Source of the DNA: Draconibacterium orientale
GTDB taxonomy: Bacteria > Bacteroidota > Bacteroidia > Bacteroidales > UBA1556
NCBI GenBank assembly: GCA_022736595.1
Contig: DZDC01000024.1
Coordinates: forward strand, 1-22,028
DNA length: 22,028 bases
Reading direction: 5' to 3'
The notes under the pieces are model-generated. The model ran no database searches and was not told the DNA's origin. It saw only the letters and a program-made list of their open reading frames with translations. The translations under genes and the position numbers were made by a program. Of the stretch, positions 1 to 7,060 are shown in pieces. The stretch's first letter is position 1; each line of letters starts with the position of its first letter.

Positions 1-2
1 CA

Positions 3-155
3 CAACGCCCTTCACAAGGCAACCAAGCTTCAGCAAATAGTTCAAACCAACAAGTTAATGAAAATCGGTCCAATTCGAAGCCAAGCCAAAGTGCAAATAC
101 ACCAAAAGCTGTTTCCTCTTCAAAAAATACAGGTCAAAGAGCTCCAAGAGGATAA
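3..155 (+). CDS. C-terminal tail of an unidentified protein (5' end outside window)
   Basis: An open frame enters from the left edge and stops with TAA, after about 50 codons. The peptide is low-complexity and rich in Ser, Asn, Gln, Pro and Ala, and ends in RAPRG. It resembles the disordered tails seen on RNA-binding proteins such as DEAD-box helicases in this phylum, but no domain is visible, so I do not name it. Frame 1 is also open, to a TGA at 178-180, but it has less protein-like composition bias. A strong terminator follows 24 bp after the stop in the same direction, which supports a real plus-strand gene ending here. Confidence 0.45.
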   Translation, partial: QRPSQGNQASANSSNQQVNENRSNSKPSQSANTPKAVSSSKNTGQRAPRG

Positions 156-179
156 AGTATTGGTTAGGATAGTGTTATG

Positions 180-209
180 AGGCTGCTCTTATTGAGTAGC
201 CTTTTTTTT
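180..209 (+). terminator. Rho-independent terminator of the left-edge gene
   Basis: A 9-bp stem (AGGCTGCTC pairing with GAGTAGCCT, one G-T wobble) with a 5-nt loop is followed by eight T. The T-tract meets the stop codon of the convergent alkylation repair gene at 208-210. The minus-strand reading has no T-tract after the hairpin, so it works only in the plus direction. Confidence 0.85.
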
Positions 210-915
210 AACACCTTGCTGATTTTCTTTTTTTACCAATTTGACCTGAAACCTCAATTTTATTGATATATTCAGTAGCAAACGGCACTTTGCAGGCCGA
301 ACTTGCCAGCATCACCTCAATTTTCCCTATTCGACTGGCAACTTCTTTAGCTTGGGACGTTAGCTCGTTGATTGTGGTACCAATAGCTATAACAAAACCG
401 TTCATGACGTAACTTAATCGGTTAGGTGCGTGATGAATATTTGCTGCCACTCGTTCCAAGAGTTGGCTGTAAACAGTTGTATCGAGGGTGGAATTGGGTT
501 GAAGAGCTGCGTAACTGGCCAAAGTTGCCCATCCAGCAGCTGCTATTTGTTCCTGTTCTGACTCAATCCATTTGAGGCCTATCGAAAAAGCAAATGGGGT
601 TTCAGCAGCAACCCATGGAACTGTAAATTCGCTTAAGTAATACCAATAGGCTTGCTGTACCCATAGATCAAGTTGGGCTTCAGTAATTTTATTTTCATCA
701 GCCATGAGGCCAGCGAGATACATGGCATCCGAGTTACCTGTGGCATACAATTCAAGGGAAAGGGAGTGGTTCTTTTTTGTTTTTTTGAGTATTTTTTTTA
801 AATCGGCAACCTTTACTCCAAAAAAGGGCTCCTTAGCACCATGCTTCATCAGTGTTTTTTTGGTTTGAGCATCGCCAAATTGCTCAAGTTCTATCATTAT
901 TTCTTTAAGTGTCAT
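208..915 (-). CDS. DNA alkylation repair protein, AlkD-like HEAT-repeat family
   Basis: The 235-residue product fits the DNA alkylation repair family (AlkC/AlkD-like superhelical HEAT repeats), which scans DNA and, in characterised members, removes N3/N7-alkylated purines. The all-helical pattern, aromatic-rich repeats (YWYYLSEFTVPW around residues 90-101), the ACKVP motif near 207-211 and the basic tail GKKRKSARC are typical of the Bacteroidota branch as I remember it. I start it at the ATG at 915. The frame stays open back to 957, but that longer start would overlap the upstream amidohydrolase gene (stop at 929), and family members begin like MTLKEI. The gap to that gene is then 13 bp, so the two may be co-transcribed. 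Glycosylase activity of this branch is not shown by the sequence; some AlkD relatives lack it. Confidence 0.85.
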   Translation of the reverse strand: MTLKEIMIELEQFGDAQTKKTLMKHGAKEPFFGVKVADLKKILKKTKKNHSLSLELYATGNSDAMYLAGLMADENKITEAQLDLWVQQAYWYYLSEFTVPWVAAETPFAFSIGLKWIESEQEQIAAAGWATLASYAALQPNSTLDTTVYSQLLERVAANIHHAPNRLSYVMNGFVIAIGTTINELTSQAKEVASRIGKIEVMLASSACKVPFATEYINKIEVSGQIGKKRKSARC

Positions 916-928
916 AATGCAGGTTTTA

Positions 929-2083
929 TTAGTTTTTTGAATAGAAATTTGTGTCAATCACAGTAATTCTAGGTTGGTCTTCTTTGAAAGAGATTAAATT
1001 AATGCCAGGATTTTTACCAATTTCAAAAGTCCCTAACTCGTTTTCAAATCCCAATGCTTTGGCGCCATTATAAGTTGCAAACTGAATTAGATCTTGCCAG
1101 TTTAAATTAAATGCTTGTTTTAGGGTCAGCATTTCTTCGAGAATAGATAAGCGGTCATTAGAAGCGAGACTATCGGTGCCAAGGCAGATTACAGACCGAA
1201 ACTCATTAAGTAGATCCATGGGGGGAAGTTTATTTTCGATATATAGGTTGGCTTTAGGACAAAGTCCCAAAAAAAGTTTACGCTGGTTTACCCACTTTAA
1301 GTCGTTTTTATTGATAAAAGTATTATGAATTAATAATAAATTCTGTTGTTCGGAAGTTTGCTTCATAATCCAAGTTAATGGTCGGTCTAAGGATGGAATA
1401 TGTTGAGGCAATGGAAGTTGCCAGTTTTCAAAACGAATTGCAAAGGGGCCTTCACCTTTTTCGAAAAACTTGATTTCAGCTTCACTTTCTGCATGGTGAA
1501 TGCTCAGAATTGAGTCTTTAGATTGAGAACAAATATGTTGAAAAAGAGGCTCTGAAACACTATATGGAGCATGGGGTGTAATGGCGCATGGTAAGGGAGT
1601 TTGGCTTAAGAGCACTTTGGCTTTTGAGAAAACAAGGTCTGCTGATGCATTTTGCGAACCATAGACTTCAATAAAATTATAAAACTTAATTTTGCTTTTG
1701 GCTTTAACAGGGAGGCTCATTGTGGTATTCATGATGTCGCCTACAGCAACAATGCCCTCGCTTTCCATTTGTATCAATGCAGCTTCGATAGCTTTGATTT
1801 TTTCTTCCTCTTTAATGGTTTTTTTGAGGTTTTCCAAGTCCGATATAAACGCATTAATACCTTTTTGAGGAGCAATTAGCCCTTTGGCATAACTTAATTC
1901 GGTATGGCAATGAACATTGATAAAACCAGGGCAAAGTACTCCTTTGTAAATTATTTCGTTGCCTAAACGTTGGTTTTCAATTGCTAAAATAACTCCATTT
2001 TCATCTACCACAAGTACTCCTTGAGGCAACATGGGACCATTTCCCGGATGAATAAAGTCGGCACTGATGCGGTGAATTGCCAT
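929..2083 (-). CDS. Amidohydrolase-superfamily deaminase, possible aminofutalosine deaminase
   Basis: This 384-residue protein is a metal-dependent amidohydrolase of the TrzN/AtzA/guanine deaminase-like group. The metal ligands are visible in order: HxH in NVHCHTEL (His58, His60), the TPHAPYS segment (His171), HHAE (His196, Glu199), LIHNTF (His253) and the Asp of LGTDSLASND (Asp304). A small N-terminal beta segment and a C-terminal beta segment flank the barrel. Relatives deaminate S-adenosylhomocysteine, methylthioadenosine, guanine or 6-amino-6-deoxyfutalosine. mqnC lies 3.7 kb upstream on the same strand, so aminofutalosine deamination in menaquinone synthesis (the MqnX role) is a reasonable inference, but the substrate cannot be read from the sequence. 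It precedes the alkylation repair gene by 13 bp. Confidence 0.8.
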   Translation of the reverse strand: MAIHRISADFIHPGNGPMLPQGVLVVDENGVILAIENQRLGNEIIYKGVLCPGFINVHCHTELSYAKGLIAPQKGINAFISDLENLKKTIKEEEKIKAIEAALIQMESEGIVAVGDIMNTTMSLPVKAKSKIKFYNFIEVYGSQNASADLVFSKAKVLLSQTPLPCAITPHAPYSVSEPLFQHICSQSKDSILSIHHAESEAEIKFFEKGEGPFAIRFENWQLPLPQHIPSLDRPLTWIMKQTSEQQNLLLIHNTFINKNDLKWVNQRKLFLGLCPKANLYIENKLPPMDLLNEFRSVICLGTDSLASNDRLSILEEMLTLKQAFNLNWQDLIQFATYNGAKALGFENELGTFEIGKNPGINLISFKEDQPRITVIDTNFYSKN

Positions 2084-2244
2084 TGTTTTCTTGATTTATC
2101 TTAAATAAAGAGCAAAGAAAACTAATTTGCGCTTAGTTTCAGCAATAAAAACTAAATTGGAAATATAATATTAATACATGCCTAAAGAACCAAGGAGTTA
2201 GCTTTTGGTATATTCAATTTGGCAACGATTACTCTTGCGGAGAA

Positions 2245-2742
2245 TTAGAATTGAAAGCAAATGGTAATTCTTGGAGTAATGGAGGGGGTAACTTTTACTC
2301 CATTTTCAAGATTATCGTAAAATTCATATAAAACATTGGGTGTGATATTGACATTAGGATGAGGCTTGAAGGCCAAAGCAATCAATCCAAAATGACGGCC
2401 ATCATTTGAGGAATAATCGCAAGTATTGGGATCGAAACGGTCGTAACGTGCGGTTAATGCTATTTTAGGATTAAAATAATAGGTACCAAAAACGGATACT
2501 CCAAACCCAAGTTTATTTTCGTAAATCGAATCGGATTGATTTTTACTACCATTAGATAAACTACTTAGGTACCCTTCAACACCAATTGAAAACTTTTCTT
2601 TTACACTCTTCCCCACAAAAAGGGCAAAGGTAGATCCATTGTTTTTGAGGCTTTCTAAAGTGAAAATATTTTGTATTTCAGGCTGCTCAAAGAAATCGTA
2701 ATAAGCAGTTATCGTGAAGTTATTGGGCCAGGGCAAACGCAT
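2245..2742 (-). pseudogene. Probable remnant: C-terminal half of an outer membrane porin
   Basis: The 165 residues show alternating polar/hydrophobic beta strands (for example FSIGVEGYLSSL, LGFGVSVFGTYYFNP, IALTARYDRFDP) and end in Phe, the usual C-terminal residue of outer membrane barrels. It looks like the last 7-8 strands of a porin-like protein, but there is no signal peptide, and the frame begins abruptly inside a strand pattern. Upstream, an in-frame TAA lies four codons before the ATG, next to a run of eight A (T on the plus strand), and no other frame in the next 140 bp resembles a barrel or an export signal. I infer a truncated gene whose 5' half is gone. A short intact gene of unknown type is possible but less likely, because it could not be exported by Sec. 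Confidence 0.55.
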
Positions 2743-2882
2743 GAGTTTTTTTTAAAGAAAAGTGCTAGAGTTTAATTTTTAATGAAGGATGAGTGGAAGT
2801 GAGAGGAGGGAGAAAGAATTTCTGATAAGTTTAGTTTTCTATTGGTAAGATTGAATATCGTATTCATGGACTGAAAGTAGAA

Positions 2883-3110
2883 TCAATGTAAAAAGCAAAA
2901 TAAATAGGTTTTTTCTTTAATACGTAATGAGGTAAAAAGCAAAAGCAGGTCATTGCGACCTGCTTTCTTCAAATTCTTACGGTTGTAAGTTTTCTTGGAG
3001 CGGTGCACTTTGTGCCTGGGTTGGGGACTTCCGAAAATTTCAATCTCTATCTCTCGCGAGGCTTTTCGATTGGCTTTAAGGTAGCTTTCTTGAGAATTCA
3101 TTGCTTTCAT
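2883..3110 (-). CDS. Small basic protein of unknown function
   Basis: A Lys/Arg-rich product of about 75 residues (basic segment PQPRHKVHRSKKTYNRKNLKKAGRND) with no signal peptide or membrane segment in its basic core. The pattern (ESYLKANRKASRE, then a KVHRSKKxYxRK block) resembles short uncharacterised Bacteroidota proteins I have seen, possibly nucleic-acid binding, but I cannot assign a family. The frame is open back to 3140, yet that ATG falls inside a TAATTTTG promoter element, so I use the ATG at 3110; the ATG at 3101 is equally possible. The last 25 or so codons (LLLLF onward) lie beyond a strong terminator hairpin, so the true protein end is uncertain. Confidence 0.5.
   Translation of the reverse strand: MKAMNSQESYLKANRKASREIEIEIFGSPQPRHKVHRSKKTYNRKNLKKAGRNDLLLLFTSLRIKEKTYLFCFLH
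2934..2966 (-). terminator. Rho-independent terminator inside the 3' end of the small basic gene
   Basis: A perfect 10-bp inverted repeat (AAAGCAGGTC at 2942-2951 and GACCTGCTTT at 2957-2966, loop ATTGC) is followed on the minus strand by TTTTGCTTTTT. It lies about 50 nt upstream of the stop codon at 2883-2885, inside the open frame. A weaker bidirectional role is possible because TTTCTTC follows on the plus strand. Confidence 0.75.
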
Positions 3111-3137
3111 TTTAAATATCGATATAAATAATTTTGG

Positions 3138-3145
3138 CAAAATTA
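3138..3145 (-). promoter_or_regulatory. -7 promoter element of the small basic gene
   Basis: Reads TAATTTTG on the minus strand, an exact TAnnTTTG match, about 28 nt before the ATG at 3110. No clear -33 TTTG sits 19-21 bp upstream, so this is a candidate only. Confidence 0.4.
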
Positions 3146-3214
3146 CTATAAATATTTGGGTTAATGCCTAATAATAAGTTTTTTATAGCAAAAGAATAGG
3201 AGTTGATTTATAGT

Positions 3215-4537
3215 TTAGGAGCTCAAGATTTTGATAAAGACAGAATTTGGAAGTTCTTTTGTCTTTACGTTCATCTTTTTAAGTTGTGTGATGAATTCAT
3301 TGAAGTCTTTATTTGAGCTCCGCCAATTAAACTGATCACTTGAAATTTGATTGTTATTGACATGTTTAACAAAAATTTGTCGAGGAGATTTCTCATTGTA
3401 AAGGATCAATGTGATGTTTGAAATTTCAATGTTTTTTTTATAAATATCAGCAAGCAAAAAGTTTTGAATGCAAAGTCGGGTGGGAGTGATACTAAAGGTT
3501 TTTCCTCTAAACAAGATTAAAATTGGGAACAATACAAGGAAAATAATATTGAGTACAACGTTATCAAATATAACATCCATTAGAAATAAGATGACAGGAA
3601 AACCCACCAAAAACTGCAAAAGATGTATCCAATTAAAGGCTCCTGAATAGTACAGTTTTCGCTCTGCAATATTTGGATCAAATTTCTTATTCGATGTGTT
3701 AGCAAGTATGGGTTGTAAAGGATTGAGATTTTCAGGATTTTGATTTAAAAGTAAACAAAGCTTTTCAAACAATTCAGGAAATTCTGTTTTAAACTGTGAA
3801 GGTCTTTCAAAGAAATTTTCGATGCAAACAGCAAAAAACTCTTCAAAATTTGCTTTTGCATATTTCCGTAACATGCTGTTCTGTTTGTGATTGAGTTCGC
3901 TAAAGTCGATTTTTCCACGCAATTGCATTTGAGCGAAGTGAAAATTGAACAATGAATGGTTTTCGTCTCCCATTAAGGCATCAAATCGTAAGGCATGCGC
4001 CATTTCATGCAGTCCTAAATTGATGCCGTCGTCTTCTATTTTATAGCCGGTTTGAAAATCCTCGAAGGAAAGTAAAATGGCTCCGTTTAGATTCACTTCT
4101 CCCTTGTGAAACTCTTTGTTTATTGGAGAATAATAAGCTTTGGGAAATAGGTATATTCTGGTGAAATGATTCAACAAGAAGTTGTTAAGACCAAAAGTTA
4201 CTTGAACTGCAGCAGCTGCAATTTTTACTTTATGATACAAACCAATGGTCTGGTTGGGATGCGATAGGAATTCCTTTTCAAGAATAAACTTTACAACTCT
4301 TAATTCAAACGAGTGTTTTAAATTGGGGGGTAAATTTCTATAATATGAAATCTCACTTAAAGAGTGCTGGATATCATAAATGTTTCGTTGTAAGTACGCA
4401 CGGTTTTTAAATAGTCTAATCAACGCAAATAAATCAAACTCTCGTTTAAAGACAAGTAAGGTAAATAAACTCATGGCCAAGAATGACACAAATGCTACGA
4501 TTATGATTGTAACAATGATTTCGATATAGGCATCCAT
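3215..4537 (-). CDS. Membrane-anchored M90 (MtfA-like) zinc peptidase
   Basis: This 440-residue protein matches the glucose-regulated metallopeptidase family M90 (MtfA), whose E. coli member binds the regulator Mlc and has aminopeptidase activity. The zinc motif HEMAH is at 177-181, and the downstream EEFFAV (about 232-237), followed by FFERPSQF and FPELFEKL, is the family's conserved second block. It is longer than soluble MtfA (about 265 residues). An N-terminal membrane segment (about 6-30) precedes the peptidase domain, and two further membrane segments (about 303-322 and 328-344) lead into a roughly 95-residue soluble C-terminal domain of mixed beta/alpha look. It sits 64 bp after the AI-2E permease gene on the same strand, so co-transcription is plausible. 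Its substrate in Bacteroidota is unknown. Confidence 0.85.
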   Translation of the reverse strand: MDAYIEIIVTIIIVAFVSFLAMSLFTLLVFKREFDLFALIRLFKNRAYLQRNIYDIQHSLSEISYYRNLPPNLKHSFELRVVKFILEKEFLSHPNQTIGLYHKVKIAAAAVQVTFGLNNFLLNHFTRIYLFPKAYYSPINKEFHKGEVNLNGAILLSFEDFQTGYKIEDDGINLGLHEMAHALRFDALMGDENHSLFNFHFAQMQLRGKIDFSELNHKQNSMLRKYAKANFEEFFAVCIENFFERPSQFKTEFPELFEKLCLLLNQNPENLNPLQPILANTSNKKFDPNIAERKLYYSGAFNWIHLLQFLVGFPVILFLMDVIFDNVVLNIIFLVLFPILILFRGKTFSITPTRLCIQNFLLADIYKKNIEISNITLILYNEKSPRQIFVKHVNNNQISSDQFNWRSSNKDFNEFITQLKKMNVKTKELPNSVFIKILSS

Positions 4538-4601
4538 GAGATGATGTTAGTTTTTAAGGTATAAAAACAGCTTAAAATACAATAATTTAACCTTTTAGTG
4601 A

Positions 4602-5666
4602 TTATTCGATATTTGATTTCTTATTATCTGAATTGAGCCATTCTTCAAAAAGTTTGTACCCAATCGACATCACAATGGCTCCTGTGAATAACCCCAAAAA
4701 TCCTGAAAGCATAAAACCGCCAATCACGCCAATGAAGATAACCAGCATGGGAACGGGAGCCCCTTTCCCTAATAGTAAGGGCTTAAGAACGTTATCTGAT
4801 AAGCCTGCTATCACGATGAGCAAGGCCCAAACGATGGAAGGCACCAATTCATGGGTTGAGAAAATATAGACAATGATGGGTACGGTAACTATAATTACAG
4901 GTAATTGTAAAACTGCAAGCACAAATATCAATAATGTCCATATCCCTGCGTAGGGTACGCCCGCAATAATGAGAATGATAGCGTGCAAAATGGCTAAAAT
5001 TAGGGCTACACCAAGCACTCCCTTTACAACATTGTTTACGGTTTTGGTCACAATTTCAGTCATTTCATCCCCTTTATCTCCTGCAAGCTTCCTGAACAAT
5101 TTGCGCGACGACTCACTGGCACCATTGATTACAAGCAATATTCCTGCAATGATAAGGGAGAATATAATTTGAATAACCCCACTGGCTGCTCCTAAAATTC
5201 CCTTGACAATTTTACTTACTGCATTGGTGATTTGGTCGTTATATTTCAAAAGGGTTTGCTCAAAATTATTGGCAAAAGCACTCCATAGATCAAAAATTTT
5301 ATTTCCGATTAAAGGAAGTTCCTTCACCTTTTCGTTTGGCGCTGAAATGGTCAACCGACCTTCGTCAAATGCGGTTTTTAACTCCATAACTTCCTCAATC
5401 AGTGAATCGATGAGTAAGGAGGCAGGAAGGAGAATCAAAGTTAAAATGCTAAAAACTAATATAAAAGAAGCCAATTTAGGTTTGTTTCCAAGTTTTTTTG
5501 CCAACCCATTGTGAAGGGGAAACAGAGCCATAGCTAAAATGAAGCTCCACAAAACAATATTCACAAATGGGGAAATAATCAGCAAACACCAAACTATAAT
5601 TAGTAGCAATACCAGAAGCCGAATGGTGGATTCGTAAATTGTTGAATTTGAGTTTTGTGTGGTCAT
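4602..5666 (-). CDS. AI-2E family transporter (PerM/TqsA-like permease)
   Basis: The 354-residue integral membrane protein shows the AI-2E transporter family layout: two N-terminal membrane segments (about 15-35 and 38-52), a third (about 64-84), a soluble amphipathic region (about 85-150), then at least four segments from about 155 to 345, with a PYAGIWTLLIFVLAV block and a GLSDNVLKPLLLG motif that are hallmarks of the family. Members export autoinducer-2 or act as Na+(Li+)/H+ antiporters or general permeases, and the substrate here is not predictable. The start ATG at 5666 gives the usual length. A variant promoter lies about 46 bp upstream, and the peptidase gene follows after 64 bp. Confidence 0.9.
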   Translation of the reverse strand: MTTQNSNSTIYESTIRLLVLLLIIVWCLLIISPFVNIVLWSFILAMALFPLHNGLAKKLGNKPKLASFILVFSILTLILLPASLLIDSLIEEVMELKTAFDEGRLTISAPNEKVKELPLIGNKIFDLWSAFANNFEQTLLKYNDQITNAVSKIVKGILGAASGVIQIIFSLIIAGILLVINGASESSRKLFRKLAGDKGDEMTEIVTKTVNNVVKGVLGVALILAILHAIILIIAGVPYAGIWTLLIFVLAVLQLPVIIVTVPIIVYIFSTHELVPSIVWALLIVIAGLSDNVLKPLLLGKGAPVPMLVIFIGVIGGFMLSGFLGLFTGAIVMSIGYKLFEEWLNSDNKKSNIE

Positions 5667-5711
5667 GGGGTTGATTTGATTTTAGGTTTATTCAATTGGT
5701 AAACACGGCCA

Positions 5712-5742
5712 TAAAAGTACTAAATGTTCAGCAATATAACAA
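5712..5742 (-). promoter_or_regulatory. Candidate promoter of the AI-2E permease gene
   Basis: On the minus strand TTG (5742-5740), a 20-bp spacer and TACTTTTA (5719-5712). The -7 box differs from TAnnTTTG in its last base. It would give a leader of about 40 nt. Confidence 0.35.
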
Positions 5743-5814
5743 TTTAGTAATTAGATTGGTTTAAGTCTAAAATGTATATTTAAATTTACCACATAGAAAC
5801 ATAGACTAAAGCCA

Positions 5815-6912
5815 TTAGATTAAATATTCAGCAGGTTGAAACTGTTGATTGCGTTGATAAGGAATATATCCGGCTTCTCTAATGGCAATTTGAATTCCTT
5901 CAGCATCAAATTTATGGTCAGCACCTGCAACTGAAACTACGTTTTCTTCAATCATGATGCTTCCAAAATCGTTGGCACCGGCATGAAGACACAATTGTCC
6001 AATCTCTTTACCCACGGTAAGCCAACTGGCTTGAATGTTGGGAATGTTGGGCAACATCATTCTACTGATGGCAATAAAACGGATGTATTCGTCGGCGCTA
6101 ACGCTGAAATCGCGTTTTAAACGTTTTTTTAGAACTGTGCCTTCACTTTGAAATGGCCAAGGAATGAAACTAATAAAACCCACAGCGCCTTTAGGTCGCT
6201 TGGCTTGCACCTCACGGGCTCTAATCAGATGTTCAAAACGTTCTTCGAGGGTTTCAACGTGACCTAACATCATGGTTACGGAGGTAGTGAGTCCCAATTG
6301 ATGCGCCTCTGCCATTACATCAAGCCATTGGTCGGCGGTACATTTGTTTTTTGAAATTTCGGCTCTCACACGATCCACCAAGATTTCGGCACCTGCTCCT
6401 GGGAGGCTGTCAAGTCCAGCTTTGATAAGTCTTTCAAGGGTTTCGCGGTAAGTTAGTTTGCTGACCTTTGAGATATGTGCAATTTCGGGAGGTCCAAGGG
6501 CATGGAGTTTAATTTCAGGATATCGACTTTTGAAACCTGCAAAAAGTTCCTCATAATATTCAATGCCTAAATCAGGATGTAAACCACCTTGCAACAGCAA
6601 TTGGCGACCTCCTAAAGCATACAGTACTTTTACTTTTTCTTCATATTCTGGCCATGAAGTGATATAAGCTCTTTTTGAGTTTTTGCTGGCATAAAAGTTA
6701 CAAAACTGACAGCCACTATCACAAACATTGGTATAATTCACATTTCGATCGATGATCCAGCCAACCTTTGGTTCAGGATGCAATTTCATTCTTATGGCAT
6801 GTCCTATGGCCATAAGTTCGGTAGTGCTTAGGTTTTTGTATAAGAATATTCCTTCTTCAGAGGTTAGGAACTCTCCAGAAAGAGCCTTGTTAACGAGGGT
6901 TTCAGTTTGCAT
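5815..6912 (-). CDS. mqnC: Cyclic dehypoxanthine futalosine synthase (radical SAM)
   Basis: MqnC converts dehypoxanthine futalosine to its cyclic form by radical SAM chemistry in the futalosine route to menaquinone. The cluster motif CDSGCQFC (Cys64, Cys68, Cys71) follows NYTNV, and the glycine-rich and substrate segments LLQGGLHPDLG (about 99-109), SLPGAGAEIL and MMLGHVET match MqnC rather than MqnE, which has no DSLPGAGAE-type block. The length of 365 residues is typical. The gene has no close partner: 148 bp separate it from the divergent aminopeptidase gene and 148 bp from the permease downstream. Its presence suggests that this organism makes menaquinone from futalosine and not through MenF-MenD. 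Confidence 0.93.
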   Translation of the reverse strand: MQTETLVNKALSGEFLTSEEGIFLYKNLSTTELMAIGHAIRMKLHPEPKVGWIIDRNVNYTNVCDSGCQFCNFYASKNSKRAYITSWPEYEEKVKVLYALGGRQLLLQGGLHPDLGIEYYEELFAGFKSRYPEIKLHALGPPEIAHISKVSKLTYRETLERLIKAGLDSLPGAGAEILVDRVRAEISKNKCTADQWLDVMAEAHQLGLTTSVTMMLGHVETLEERFEHLIRAREVQAKRPKGAVGFISFIPWPFQSEGTVLKKRLKRDFSVSADEYIRFIAISRMMLPNIPNIQASWLTVGKEIGQLCLHAGANDFGSIMIEENVVSVAGADHKFDAEGIQIAIREAGYIPYQRNQQFQPAEYLI

Positions 6913-7000
6913 TATGTAGCTTAATTGGGTAGTATTTCATTGCTTTTTATTTGAAAAATGCCTTTAAAACACTCAAATAAAAAATCTATTTTTACGGCTT

Positions 7001-7008
7001 CAAAAATA
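7001..7008 (-). promoter_or_regulatory. mqnC: -7 promoter element for mqnC
   Basis: TATTTTTG on the minus strand fits TAnnTTTG exactly. It would give a leader of about 80 nt before the mqnC ATG. No TTTG at the expected -33 distance was found. Confidence 0.4.
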
Positions 7009-7012
7009 AGCA

Positions 7013-7024
7013 AAAGCATGCTTT
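7013..7024. promoter_or_regulatory. 12-bp perfect palindrome in the mqnC/aminopeptidase divergent region
   Basis: AAAGCATGCTTT is a perfect palindrome, placed 5 bp upstream of the candidate -7 box of mqnC and between the two divergent genes. It is a possible operator, but it stands on sequence alone. Confidence 0.3.
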
Positions 7025-7060
7025 CATTTTTGTTTATGTCAATTATCACCCATTTGAATT

